Shown here: positions 9,102 to 17,668 of the stretch, piece by piece
Position numbering within the stretch: the stretch's first letter is position 1
Layout of the letters: each line of letters begins with the position of its first letter
NCBI GenBank assembly: GCA_023150475.1
Contig: JAKLKU010000004.1
Location: 248,001-312,000 of the forward strand
Direction of reading: 5' to 3'
Length of the DNA stretch: 64,000 bases
DNA from: Planctomycetota bacterium
GTDB taxonomy: Bacteria > Planctomycetota > UBA1135 > GCA-002686595
Translations under genes and position numbers: made by a program
The notes under the pieces: generated by a model
What the model saw: only the letters and a program-made list of their open reading frames with translations
The model's database searches: none
Told to the model about the DNA's origin: nothing

Positions 9102-11393
9102 TCACGTGGCGCCGAGCAGCTTGCCGCCCTGGTACACGACGAAACTCGCGACGTAGGCGAGCACGCCCATGTAGACGAAGAGGAACGTCGGCCAACGCCA
9201 ACTGTGCGTCTCGCGCTTGACGGCGGCCAGCGTCGACATGCACTGGCACGCGAGCGCGAAGAAGACCATCACGGAGAGACCGACGAGCGGCGTGTACGCC
9301 GGTGAACCGTCACTGCGTTTCTCGGAGCGCATGCGGTCGCGCAACGCGGTCGATTCTTCGTCCGCATCCGAGCCGATGCCGTAGACGGCGCCCATGGTGC
9401 CGACGAACACCTCGCGCGCGACGAACGCGCCCATCACGCCGATGCCGAGCTTCCAGTCGAAGCCGAGCGGCGCGAGCACGGGCTCGATCGTGCGCCCCAC
9501 GCGCGCGGCGATGCTCCGCTCGAGCCGCGTCGCTTCTTCCTTCCGGTCGACTTCGACGAGCGCCTCTGCGCGCGCAGTTTCGTCGGACACGGTCGCGACG
9601 ATCGTCGCGCGTTCGGTCTCGAACGGCGCCGCGTCCGAAGCGCTCCACGGGAAGCGGAGGAAGAACCACATCAGGATCGAGCAGACGACGATCACCTTGC
9701 CGGCCTCGGTGATGAAGCTCTTGCTCTTCGTCCACATCATCCGCAGCACGCTCGGCCAGTGGGGCACGCGGTACGGCGGCATCTCGAGGATCAAAGGCAC
9801 GCGTTCGGCGCGCAGCAGCGTGCGGCCGAGCACGGCCGCCGCGACCAACGCGATCACCGTGCTGAACACGTACATCGCGACCATCATCAAGCCCGGCACG
9901 GGCAGGAAGCCGAAGACCTTCTGCTCGGTCGCGAAGAGCGCCGCGATGATCAGCGTGTAGACCGGCAGACGCGCCGAGCACGTCATCAGCGGCACGACGA
10001 GCATCGTCAACGTGCGGTCGCGCTGACGTTCCATCGTGCGAGTCGCGAGGATCGCCGGCACAGCGCACGCGAAGCCGGAGAGCATCGGCACGAACGCGCG
10101 ACCGTGGAGGCCGATCGACTTCATCAACCGGTCCATCATGAACGCGACTCGCGCCATGTAGCCGGTGTCCTCCATCAGGCCGAGGAAGAAGAAGAGCAGC
10201 AGGATCTGCGGCAGGAACACCAGCACGACGCCGACGCCACGGACGAGGCCGCGCGCGATCAAGTCGCCGAACCAGCCGTGTCCGATCGCGTCGAGCGTGC
10301 TCGCTTCCAAGGTCGCGAACGTGCCGTCGATCAGATCCATCGCCGGCGACGCCCACGTGAAGAGCGACTGGAAGATCACGCCCATCGCGAGCAGGAAGAG
10401 CAGGAAACCGATGATCGGATGCAGGAGCACCTTGTCGATGCGATCGGTGATCGTCGGCGCGCCGGACTTGCGTTGTTTCACGAAGGCCGACGCGCGGGCG
10501 TCGATCCAGCCGTACCGACCACGGATGATCTCTCCGTCGATCTCGCGCCCGGCGGCGGCGGCGAGCTTGCGGCGCGAGAGCACGGTCGACCGGAGCTCGG
10601 GCGGCGCGTCGGCGAGCTCGTCGCGCTCGTCGATCGAGAGCAGCGCCCACGCAGCGAGCGCCCGCGCGCGCGACTCGTTGCCGTGGTGCCACGCCGCCGG
10701 CACTTTCTGGGCGACCGCGCGCAAGTCGGCTTCGAGCACCGGATCGTCCGGTCGCCAACGCGCGCCGGGTCGCCCGCGACGCGGATCCTCGAGCACGCGC
10801 TCGAGCGCCGCTGCGAGCACGTCGAACCCCGCGCCGGTCTTGCCGGACACCGAAACGACCGGCACCCCGAGCTCGCGTTCCAGCGCTTCACGATCGAGTG
10901 TTTGGCCGGTCGCTTCGAGTGCGTCGCTCATGTTGAGCGCGAGCACGACCGGCATCTCGGTCTCGATCACTTGCAGCGCGAGGTACAGGTTGCGGACGAG
11001 CTGCGTCGCATCGAGGACGAGCAGCACGACGTCGGGCGGCTCGAGCGGCGGCAAGCCGCAGATCGCCTGGATCGCGATCTGTTCCTCGCGGCTGCGCGCC
11101 GAGAGGCTGTACGTGCCGGGGACGTCGACGACTTCGACCTTGCGGCCGTGAGGCAGCGTCAGCCCACCGATCTCGCGGTCGACCGTGACGCCCGGATAGT
11201 TGCCGACCTTCGCGCGCGCGCCGGTCAGCCGATTGAAGACCGTCGTCTTGCCGGTGTTCGGGTTGCCGGCGATCGCGACACGCGCGAGCCGAGCGTCGGG
11301 CGGCGACACTTCCCCGTGCGCGGAAGGGGAGGGCGACAAGGCGGTGTCCGGCGGACTAGAGCGGCTCGACGACGAGCTCACGCGCCTCGCCAT
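9102..11393 (-). CDS. feoB: FeoB ferrous iron transporter
   Basis: Inner-membrane Fe(II) importer with a G-protein domain. The N-terminal GTPase domain has the P-loop GNPNTGKTT, then NYPGVTVDRE, the DVPGTYSL segment and LNMSD as the G4 motif. A helical spacer follows and then a membrane domain of about eight segments with paired gate motifs. Length (763 residues) is normal. The start is uncertain: ATG at 11393 overlaps feoA by 38 bases, while later in-frame TTG and GTG codons would remove the overlap but lack a well-spaced ribosome site. The upstream gene is feoA, so the two should be translated together. Iron-dependent control is likely from the palindrome upstream of feoA. Confidence 0.93.
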   Translation of the reverse strand: MARRVSSSSSRSSPPDTALSPSPSAHGEVSPPDARLARVAIAGNPNTGKTTVFNRLTGARAKVGNYPGVTVDREIGGLTLPHGRKVEVVDVPGTYSLSARSREEQIAIQAICGLPPLEPPDVVLLVLDATQLVRNLYLALQVIETEMPVVLALNMSDALEATGQTLDREALERELGVPVVSVSGKTGAGFDVLAAALERVLEDPRRGRPGARWRPDDPVLEADLRAVAQKVPAAWHHGNESRARALAAWALLSIDERDELADAPPELRSTVLSRRKLAAAAGREIDGEIIRGRYGWIDARASAFVKQRKSGAPTITDRIDKVLLHPIIGFLLFLLAMGVIFQSLFTWASPAMDLIDGTFATLEASTLDAIGHGWFGDLIARGLVRGVGVVLVFLPQILLLFFFLGLMEDTGYMARVAFMMDRLMKSIGLHGRAFVPMLSGFACAVPAILATRTMERQRDRTLTMLVVPLMTCSARLPVYTLIIAALFATEQKVFGFLPVPGLMMVAMYVFSTVIALVAAAVLGRTLLRAERVPLILEMPPYRVPHWPSVLRMMWTKSKSFITEAGKVIVVCSILMWFFLRFPWSASDAAPFETERATIVATVSDETARAEALVEVDRKEEATRLERSIAARVGRTIEPVLAPLGFDWKLGIGVMGAFVAREVFVGTMGAVYGIGSDADEESTALRDRMRSEKRSDGSPAYTPLVGLSVMVFFALACQCMSTLAAVKRETHSWRWPTFLFVYMGVLAYVASFVVYQGGKLLGAT

Positions 11394-11586
11394 GGCGCAC
11401 GGAGAGGCGCGCACCGCGGACTTCGAGCTCGAGGACGCCGCCCAGATCGACACGCCGCACCATGCGCACCGAAGTGCCCGGCAGCAGTCCGAGCTCCATC
11501 AACCGACAACGGAACGCACGTTCGCCTCCGATGCGCACGAGGCGGACCGAGGTGCCGGGCAGGACGGTGTCGAGGCTGTGGCGCAT
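11356..11586 (-). CDS. feoA: FeoA ferrous iron transport accessory protein
   Basis: A 76-residue SH3-like protein that assists FeoB. The family pattern is visible: a short lead, then RRLMELGLLPGTSVRMV-type sequence (here CRLMELGLLPGTSV), a middle strand and LSVRHGEARELVV at the end. ATG at 11586 is the only reasonable start. feoA and feoB overlap and form a two-gene operon, with no feoC visible. A promoter with an overlapping palindrome lies just upstream. Confidence 0.9.
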   Translation of the reverse strand: MRHSLDTVLPGTSVRLVRIGGERAFRCRLMELGLLPGTSVRMVRRVDLGGVLELEVRGARLSVRHGEARELVVEPL

Positions 11587-11604
11587 GGGGGCCGTATCGG
11601 CAGT

Positions 11605-11625
11605 TGAGAACCGATCTCAGTATAC
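11605..11625 (-). promoter_or_regulatory. Candidate feoAB promoter and operator
   Basis: Read on the - strand, a good -10 hexamer TATACT is immediately followed by the interrupted palindrome TGAGA-N5-TCTCA (11605-11619). The palindrome lies about 20 bases upstream of the feoA start, where a repressor would block transcription start. It does not match the classical 19-bp Fur box by eye, so the regulator is open; the -35 element is weak. Confidence 0.45.
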
Positions 11626-11815
11626 GCCATCCGCCCGGACGCACCAGGCGGACGACGTCGGGTGTTGTGCGTAGGGTGGGGCCACCCACCGCGCGCCGCA
11701 GCGCCGGCAAGCTGCTCGACGCCGCGTAGACGACCACGCCATCGACGGCGGACGAGGCCGAGGCGACCCGCTAGCATCCGCGCCCGCCGGCAGGCGCCGG
11801 GGAAACGAGTCGAGC

Positions 11816-12499
11816 GTGAGCAACGTGAAGGAACTGGCGGGGCGAGCGGCCGCGGAGCTCGTCCGCGACGGGATGTGCGTCGGGCTCGGCACCGGGTCGA
11901 CGGTGCACTTCACGTTGGTGCGGCTCGCGGAGCGCATCCGAGACGAGCGCCTGCGCATCACCGGCGTGCCGACCTCCGAGGACACCGAGCGCAAGGCGCG
12001 CGAGTTCGGCATTCCGTTGGTCGAGCTCGGCGCAGTCGCGCGGCTCGATCTGACGATCGACGGCGCGGACGAGATCGACGCACGCTTCGACATGATCAAG
12101 GGCGGCGGCGGTGCGCTCCTGCGCGAGAAGGTGGTCGCATCGATCAGCGAACGCGAAGCCATCGTCGTCGGCGAGGACAAGGTCGTCGAGCGCCTCGGCG
12201 TGCGCTTCAAGTTGCCGGTCGAAGTCGTGCCCTTCGCGGCACCGGTCGTCGCGCGGGCCCTCGCGAAGCTCGGCGCCGCGCCGAGTCTGCGCAAGCGCGC
12301 CGATGGAGCGACGTTCGTCACCGACAACCACAACTGGATCTTCGATTGCACGTTCGCCGAAGGCATCACCGACGCGCGCGCGCTCGACGGCGCGTTGAAG
12401 CGCGTGCCCGGCGTGGTCGAGACCGGGCTCTTCCTCGGCCTCGCTCACGTGCTCTTCGTCGGCCGCGCCGACGGCCGAGTGGAGCGACGCGAGAAATGA
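11816..12499 (+). CDS. rpiA: Ribose-5-phosphate isomerase A
   Basis: Interconverts ribose 5-phosphate and ribulose 5-phosphate in the pentose phosphate pathway. All key family motifs are present: GLGTGSTVHF near residue 25, DGADEID near 82-88, and KGGGGALLREK near 94-104 with the catalytic lysine and acid. At 227 residues the length is typical for RpiA. The start is GTG at 11816, which begins the conserved N-terminal helix VKELAGRAAAELV. It is divergent from feoA and convergent with the cytochrome gene, separated from it by a terminator. Confidence 0.94.
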   Translation: MSNVKELAGRAAAELVRDGMCVGLGTGSTVHFTLVRLAERIRDERLRITGVPTSEDTERKAREFGIPLVELGAVARLDLTIDGADEIDARFDMIKGGGGALLREKVVASISEREAIVVGEDKVVERLGVRFKLPVEVVPFAAPVVARALAKLGAAPSLRKRADGATFVTDNHNWIFDCTFAEGITDARALDGALKRVPGVVETGLFLGLAHVLFVGRADGRVERREK

Positions 12500-12501
12500 A
12501 G

Positions 12502-12538
12502 CGGGGCCCCGCGCGGCGTCAGACCGCGCGAGGCCCCG
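12502..12538. terminator. Bidirectional hairpin between rpiA and the cytochrome gene
   Basis: A long G+C-rich hairpin pairs CGGGGCC and CGCGCGG with their complements across a 7-base loop, with a single mismatch in the stem. It sits exactly between two convergent genes. A run of T is lacking, but position and stability make a shared terminator likely. Confidence 0.6.
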
Positions 12539-12556
12539 AAAGTCGTCAGCGTTCGC

Positions 12557-15454
12557 TCAGAGCGAGCTGATGTAGGAGAGCAGCGCTTCGATGTCCGCTT
12601 GGACGTTGGTGCTTTGCAGGTTGACCTGCACCTTCGAAGCGCCCTGCACGAAGTCCTCGTGGCCGCGGACGTCGTGGAACTCGTTGTAGAACTTGAAGAC
12701 GCCCGGGAACGCCGGACCCGACGTGTAGGCGGGCGAACCGTAGACCGGGTCGAACATCTGCGCGGCCGGGTCGAGCAGCGAGCGCAGCGAGTAGGCGACG
12801 TGGTCGTGGAAGTACGGGCCGCTCGAGAACACGCCGAGCTTCGTCGGCACGGAGAAGAGCTTCATGTTGCGCTGGAAGACCTTCAGCGGGCTCTGCGGAT
12901 CGAACGGATCCGTCGGGCACATGTAGCTGTTGGAGTCGTCGCGCGTGAAGTTGTCGTTCTTGTCCGTGTTCATGATCACGTACGTCTCGGTGTCGAGGAA
13001 ACCGTCGGCGTTGCGATCAGGATCGGGGATCGTGTCGAAGTCTTGGTCGATGTCGCAGCCGGAGTTCACGTTGCGGATGTTCGCCGCGACGATGTTCTCC
13101 TGGAGCTGGATGCAGAACGGGTCGACGCCCTGCAGGTTCTCGCCCATGGAGAGCTGCGGATCGATGAAGTCCGTCGTGTAGCCGCGCTTCGTCTGCGTCG
13201 CAGTGTCGAAGTCGGGGTGGCATTGCGCGCAACCCGCGTTGCGTCCCGTCGGGTTGAGGCCGGTGTCGTTGGTGCCGAAGAACAGGTCTCGGCCGAGCGC
13301 CGCTTGGGCGCTGTAGGTGCTGCCGGGCCCGAGGTTCGGGTTGAGCGGCACCGGCATCGTCTCGTGGAAGTCGACGAGGCCTTGTTGCTCGGCGTTGGTG
13401 AACGCACCCGTACCGCCGTTCTCGCCACCGAACATCGGACCGGTTTCGCCGGCGTTCAGACGGACACCCTTCCAGAGGACGAGGCCCGTGAGCAGCGTGC
13501 CACCGTACATCGGCATCGTCGCGCGCGGCCCGTTGCCGCGTTGCCAGACGTTGCCGTCTTCACCACCTTCGAAGTGGCACGACGTGCAGCTGTTGTTGAA
13601 GTTGCCGGCGGTCTGCGGACGCGACGCGTCTTCGAAGACTTCCTCGCCGAGGCGCACGGACGTGTTGAAATCGTCCGGCGCGATCAGCGTCGGGATCTGA
13701 CCGCCCGCGCTGTGGATCGTGCACGTCTTGAAGTCGATGCGCAGCTTCGACAGCGTGCGCGTCGCTTCGTTCATCACGACGAGCCAGGCATCGTCGTTCG
13801 TCGTCGCCGGATCCGGGATCATCGCGAAGCCGAGCGGGAAGTCACCCGTCGGCGTCGTCGTGTCGAGCGGTTGGCGCGGCTGGAAGTTGTGACGCGGCGG
13901 GTAGACCGTCGCGAGTTCCATCGAGCTGCCGTTGACGGAGTAGACGAAGAAGTCTTCGGAGCCGCGGTTCATCATCACCGCGATCGAACCCGTCGAGTCG
14001 AACTGGACGCGCGACGGCTGACCGGCGCGGAGGCCCATCTTGTCGACGCCGTAGCCTTGCGTGCCGAGGAAGAGCTCGACGCCGTTCGAGAGCCGCTCGA
14101 GCACGCCGGTCGTCGAGTTGAAGAACGCCGCTTGGGCGTACGCCGAGACGCCCGCGAGTTGCGGCGCGGTCGGAATCGTCATCGTCGCTTCGCCGAGGCC
14201 GTTGACGTTGTAGACGAAGCGCGTCTTGACGTACTGCTCGCCGATCGTGCCCAGGTTGACGTAGGTCAGGCGACCGACCCAGATCTTCGCCGTTTGGTTC
14301 GGCTGCAGGCCATCGACGACGAACTTGATCTGGCTGCCGAGGATCGGCGAACCCTTGACGCCGAGCGTCGCGATGCCGCCGCCGTTCGCGTTGGTCTTGC
14401 CGAACGGAATGGTCGCGGCGGGATCGAGCGGGTCCGCGAGCTCGTGGTGCAGGCGGGCCGAGTTGTCACCCGACTGGCCGTAGCTCAGGTTCGTCGCGTC
14501 GACCATCGTCAGCGCCGGGTAGACGCGGTTCGCGAACGCGCCGGCGAGCGACGGGCCGAAGTTGAAGTTGACGTCGTGGTTGAGGTTGTGGAGCACCGCG
14601 GGGACGAGCGCGCGCGAGCCGTCCGGGGAGAGCGCGATGTCCTCACCGAAGCGCGGCACGCCCTGGCTCTTCAGGATCTGCACCGGCGTCGGGTTGTAGA
14701 TCGGGTCGAACGGGTAGTCGTTCGTGTTGATCTTCGCCGTCACCGTGGCCGCCGTCGGCAGACCGTTGCCGTCGAGCGTGAGGTCCAAGACCGACACGTA
14801 CGGCGAGCGGTGGTGAGTGACGTAGAGGCGCGAGCTGTCGGCGCGGATCGTGAAGCCGCGCGGCTCGCCGAGGTCCGCCATCGAATCGCGGTTCGCATCG
14901 ACGTCCGCGATCGTGAAGGGCGACGGAATGAAGTTCAGGTCCGCGAGGTACTGGTGCGTCAGCACCGGCGCGAACGTCTGCGCGTCGAAGAACTTGACGG
15001 TGTTCGAGCGGAAGCCCGTCACGGCGAAGTACTCGCCGTTCGGCGCGACCGCGATGCCGTAGGGCTCGACACCGACGTCGTTCAGCGTCGTGATCACCGA
15101 CCGCGTCGCAGTGTCGATCACGGTGACTTGACCGCGGATCTCCGAGCCGTCGAACGGAGTGATGAAAGTCTTGTCGAAGGCGACGTTGCCGCGCTGACAG
15201 GCGACGAACACCTTGGAGCCGTCGGCGCTGAACGCGAGCGATCGCGGCCAGTTGCCGGTCGGGATCTCGGCGAGAGCGCCGTGGAGCGACAGGCTGACGA
15301 CGGAGACGCTGTTGTTGTCTCGGTTGCACGTCCAGACTTCGGTGGGGACACCGGGACGGGCGGCAACGCACGTGACCTGAGCATGTTGGGCCGACGCGGC
15401 CGTGCTGACGACGACGGCGGCGACGGCGCCGGACAGGAGCTTCTGGAGATTCAT
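12557..15454 (-). CDS. Secreted beta-propeller/di-heme cytochrome c protein
   Basis: A 965-residue exported protein with a clear signal peptide (MNLQKLLSGAVAAVVVSTAASA). The first third has YVTN-type propeller repeats such as NNSVSVVSL, PRSLAFSADGSKVFVAC and PYGIAVAPNGEYFAV. The second half has two heme-attachment motifs, C623-TSC-H627 and C742-AQC-H746. A late segment, GVFSSGPYFHDHVAYSLRSL, resembles MauG and cytochrome c peroxidase proteins. Together these suggest a periplasmic or surface electron-transfer or peroxidase-like enzyme joined to a propeller. Similar architectures are common in planctomycetes. The substrate is unknown. It is divergent from fliK with its own upstream region. Confidence 0.8.
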   Translation of the reverse strand: MNLQKLLSGAVAAVVVSTAASAQHAQVTCVAARPGVPTEVWTCNRDNNSVSVVSLSLHGALAEIPTGNWPRSLAFSADGSKVFVACQRGNVAFDKTFITPFDGSEIRGQVTVIDTATRSVITTLNDVGVEPYGIAVAPNGEYFAVTGFRSNTVKFFDAQTFAPVLTHQYLADLNFIPSPFTIADVDANRDSMADLGEPRGFTIRADSSRLYVTHHRSPYVSVLDLTLDGNGLPTAATVTAKINTNDYPFDPIYNPTPVQILKSQGVPRFGEDIALSPDGSRALVPAVLHNLNHDVNFNFGPSLAGAFANRVYPALTMVDATNLSYGQSGDNSARLHHELADPLDPAATIPFGKTNANGGGIATLGVKGSPILGSQIKFVVDGLQPNQTAKIWVGRLTYVNLGTIGEQYVKTRFVYNVNGLGEATMTIPTAPQLAGVSAYAQAAFFNSTTGVLERLSNGVELFLGTQGYGVDKMGLRAGQPSRVQFDSTGSIAVMMNRGSEDFFVYSVNGSSMELATVYPPRHNFQPRQPLDTTTPTGDFPLGFAMIPDPATTNDDAWLVVMNEATRTLSKLRIDFKTCTIHSAGGQIPTLIAPDDFNTSVRLGEEVFEDASRPQTAGNFNNSCTSCHFEGGEDGNVWQRGNGPRATMPMYGGTLLTGLVLWKGVRLNAGETGPMFGGENGGTGAFTNAEQQGLVDFHETMPVPLNPNLGPGSTYSAQAALGRDLFFGTNDTGLNPTGRNAGCAQCHPDFDTATQTKRGYTTDFIDPQLSMGENLQGVDPFCIQLQENIVAANIRNVNSGCDIDQDFDTIPDPDRNADGFLDTETYVIMNTDKNDNFTRDDSNSYMCPTDPFDPQSPLKVFQRNMKLFSVPTKLGVFSSGPYFHDHVAYSLRSLLDPAAQMFDPVYGSPAYTSGPAFPGVFKFYNEFHDVRGHEDFVQGASKVQVNLQSTNVQADIEALLSYISSL

Positions 15455-15838
15455 GGGCGATGTGGCGAGCAGACGAGGCGACGGAGGCCCCGGGAGTCGG
15501 GGCGGGATGAGGATCCTCTTGGACGGAGAGACGCTGATCCGCCGGAAGCCTCAGGAAAGCCCCAGCCAGATACGGCGAATATCCCAGGATAACCGGCCGG
15601 AAACCGCCGCGCGGAACCGCCGCGCAAAGAGGTGGCAAGAAGTCGACGCCGCTCGGGTGTGGACGATTCGCACCAGGGCGTAGGGCGGCGAACGCGACGC
15701 TTCGCGAAACGGTTTCCGCCGAACGACCGCGAAGTTCGCGACCCGGAAGGAAATGCAGGGAGGACCGGCGGGCTGGTCGCAGGCCGCCTATGGCGCTAAC
15801 CCCTTTCCCCCGCGTAGTTTGGCGCGCGCGGCGGCACT
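15455..15838. other. Intergenic region between the cytochrome gene and fliK
   Basis: This stretch must hold the promoter of the leftward cytochrome gene and upstream sequences for fliK. Base and codon use differ from the surrounding genes, and no gene was identified. Short G+C-rich inverted repeats occur (for example around 15591-15630) but none is convincing as an operator. An ATG at 15753 opens a frame into fliK, but its codons up to about 15945 are unlike those of the genes nearby. Confidence 0.4.
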
Positions 15839-15853
15839 TGGCCGCAGGCTTGC
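15839..15853 (+). promoter_or_regulatory. Sigma-54-type promoter of fliK-flgDE
   Basis: TGGC at 15839-15842 and TTGC at 15850-15853 are separated by seven bases, matching the spacing of the sigma-54 consensus (TGGCACG-N4-TTGC). Transcription would start near 15865. The operon is flagellar and a sigma-54 activator is encoded at 57858-59240, which fits. Confidence 0.6.
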
Positions 15854-15869
15854 GAAACAGGCCGCCGCA

Positions 15870-17126
15870 ATGGAGCACTGTCCCAGTCTCCGTTCCTTGG
15901 AAGCAGTAGCAGGTCGGCCGTCCGGCACGGGACGGCCGACCTCATCTTCCGAAAGCGAACGCGAACAACCTTTCGAACGAGTGCTGGCGCACCGCGAGGA
16001 GCGCCGCACGGATCTCGAGGAACGCCGCGCAGAGCGGCTCGAGCGAGCGCGCGAACGTCGCGCAGAGGCTCGTGATGCGGAGCGCTCGAACCGCGCCGAC
16101 CGTCCGGAGCGCCGCGAGCGTTCCGAACGCGCCGAACGCGAGCGAGACACGTCGAACGAACGTGATGGCGTCGAGCGCACCGACGAGAGCCCGGCCGAAC
16201 GAGCGCCGGAAGCCGAACCGACCGACAAGGTGGGTGAGGGGTCTCGCGCCGAGCGCAAAGGACCAGCGGCCACCGAGGCTTCCGCGTCGGCCGGCGCGCC
16301 TCGGCGCGCGGGTGGCGACGGAGCGGCGGGTTCCGCCGAGGCCCTTGCTCACGCGGCGTCGCACCCGGCGCTGCACGCCGGTTCGCCGCCGAACACCGCC
16401 GCGGCGCGCGCGACTACGGCAGCACCGCTCGAACGCGCACTGGCGTCGGCTCACGCGACGGCCTTCGAAACACCTCTCGACCTCCCCGTGGAAGCGACCG
16501 GCGAGTCGAACGAGGCGCTGACGACCGCGCTGCGTCCGGACGCGAAGCTCGTCGAGCTCGCGGCCTCTCCGGACGCGGCGCGCGGTCGAACGGCGACGGA
16601 ATCCGCGACGCCCGACGCACAAGCGCAACCGGCGCAGCGCCTCGAGCTCGCACCTCGCGCGGACGTCGAACGCGCTGCCGCCGCTCCTCGCGCGGAGCCG
16701 CAACCGACGCCGGCCGAGAAACACGCCGCGGACATCCTGCGGCAGTTGCGGCTCGAGCTCGCGATCGGCCGACGCGAAGCGGCGCTGCAACTCGAACCCG
16801 CCGAGCTCGGCCGCATCGCGGTCAAGCTCGCGCTCGATCGCGGCAAGCTGCGCGCCGAAGTGCGTGCGGAGTCGAGCGACACGCTCGCCGTGCTCCAACG
16901 TCACGTACCCGAGTTGCGCGCGATGCTCGAAGCGCGCGGCGTGACGCCCGAGAGTTTCGACTTCCAACTCGGTTTCCAAGACGACCGCCGCGGCGGCGCG
17001 GAGCAGGGCGGTGAACGCCGTGGCTCGCGCTCCGACGCGTCCGAATCCACCGGATTGCTCCGTCGCGCTGCGCGCGAAGTGCGCTCGCTCGTGCGAGGCG
17101 TCTGGGGCATCGACACCTACGCCTGA
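15870..17126 (+). CDS. fliK: FliK flagellar hook-length control protein
   Basis: Sets hook length and switches export from hook to filament substrates. The N-terminal two thirds are low-complexity, rich in Glu/Arg then Ala/Pro, as is usual in FliK. The conserved C-terminal domain lies at about residues 288-370, with LQLEPAELGRIAVKLALDRG and a later LRAMLEARGVTPESFDF. The start is uncertain: ATG at 15870 lies about five bases after the predicted sigma-54 transcript start, GTG at 15981 is an alternative, and an ATG at 15753 lies before the promoter. With 15870 the protein is 418 residues. It is first in operon A, 17 bases before flgD. Confidence 0.85.
   Translation: MEHCPSLRSLEAVAGRPSGTGRPTSSSESEREQPFERVLAHREERRTDLEERRAERLERARERRAEARDAERSNRADRPERRERSERAERERDTSNERDGVERTDESPAERAPEAEPTDKVGEGSRAERKGPAATEASASAGAPRRAGGDGAAGSAEALAHAASHPALHAGSPPNTAAARATTAAPLERALASAHATAFETPLDLPVEATGESNEALTTALRPDAKLVELAASPDAARGRTATESATPDAQAQPAQRLELAPRADVERAAAAPRAEPQPTPAEKHAADILRQLRLELAIGRREAALQLEPAELGRIAVKLALDRGKLRAEVRAESSDTLAVLQRHVPELRAMLEARGVTPESFDFQLGFQDDRRGGAEQGGERRGSRSDASESTGLLRRAAREVRSLVRGVWGIDTYA
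15912..15941 (+). repeat. Perfect 12-bp hairpin at the start of fliK
   Basis: A 12-bp perfect stem (15912-15923 with 15930-15941) with a 6-base loop, followed by TCATCTT. It falls in the first codons of fliK or in its leader, depending on the true start. It looks like a terminator stem with a poor T-run, and may act as an attenuator or translational control element. Confidence 0.6.
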
Positions 17127-17143
17127 AGCAGCTCGAGGACCCG

Positions 17144-17626
17144 ATGACGATCAGCGGAATCAGCTCGAACGATCCGATCAGCATGTCCGGCCAAGACGCG
17201 ATGTCGAAGCTCGACAAGGACGCGTTCATGAAGCTCCTGGTGAATCAGATGAAGAACCAGGACCCGATGCAACCGGCGGACAACACGCAGATGATCGCGC
17301 AGCTCGCGCAGTTCTCGTCGCTCGAGCAGATGCAGTCGCTCAACGACAACATCGTCGGACTCGCCGTGTTGCAACAGCAGAACGCTCTCTTGAGCCAGTT
17401 GACGAGCGCGAGCTCGTTGATCGGCGAGAACATCCGCTACGTCGATCCGGCGACGGAGACCGAGCAGTGGGGCACCGTGTCGGCGGTCAAGATCGTCGAC
17501 GGCCTCGCTTCGCTCTCGATCGACGGCAAGGACGTGCCGCTCGCGAACGTCGCCGAAGTCGGCGCGCCGCCGCCGCCGAGCGGCGACGACACGAATTCCG
17601 GCACCGACGACGACGCCTCCAACTGA
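17144..17626 (+). CDS. flgD: FlgD hook-capping protein
   Basis: Scaffold that caps the growing hook and lets FlgE subunits assemble. The conserved N-terminal region is clear: KDAFMKLLVNQMKNQDP followed by NTQMIAQLAQFSSLEQM. The second half has the short Tudor-like segment GENIRYVD and VSAVKIVDGLASL. At 160 residues it is shorter than enterobacterial FlgD (about 230) and seems to lack the inserted FnIII-type domain. The tail is Pro then Gly/Asp/Ser-rich. It sits between fliK and flgE, the usual order. Confidence 0.92.
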   Translation: MTISGISSNDPISMSGQDAMSKLDKDAFMKLLVNQMKNQDPMQPADNTQMIAQLAQFSSLEQMQSLNDNIVGLAVLQQQNALLSQLTSASSLIGENIRYVDPATETEQWGTVSAVKIVDGLASLSIDGKDVPLANVAEVGAPPPPSGDDTNSGTDDDASN

Positions 17627-17668
17627 AAACGCCAGACACCGCGCCAGACTCCGCGACGGACACAGCAC

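Noticed and set aside
12599-15592. About 1000-codon open frame on the + strand opposite the cytochrome gene
   Set aside because: The opposite strand has a signal peptide, heme motifs and propeller repeats. This frame gives only Arg/Val/Asp-rich sequence, a shadow of the codon bias.
15753-15869. FliK start at ATG 15753
   Set aside because: It would place the sigma-54-type promoter inside the coding region, and its codons are unlike those of the neighbouring genes. Not excluded if the promoter is wrong.
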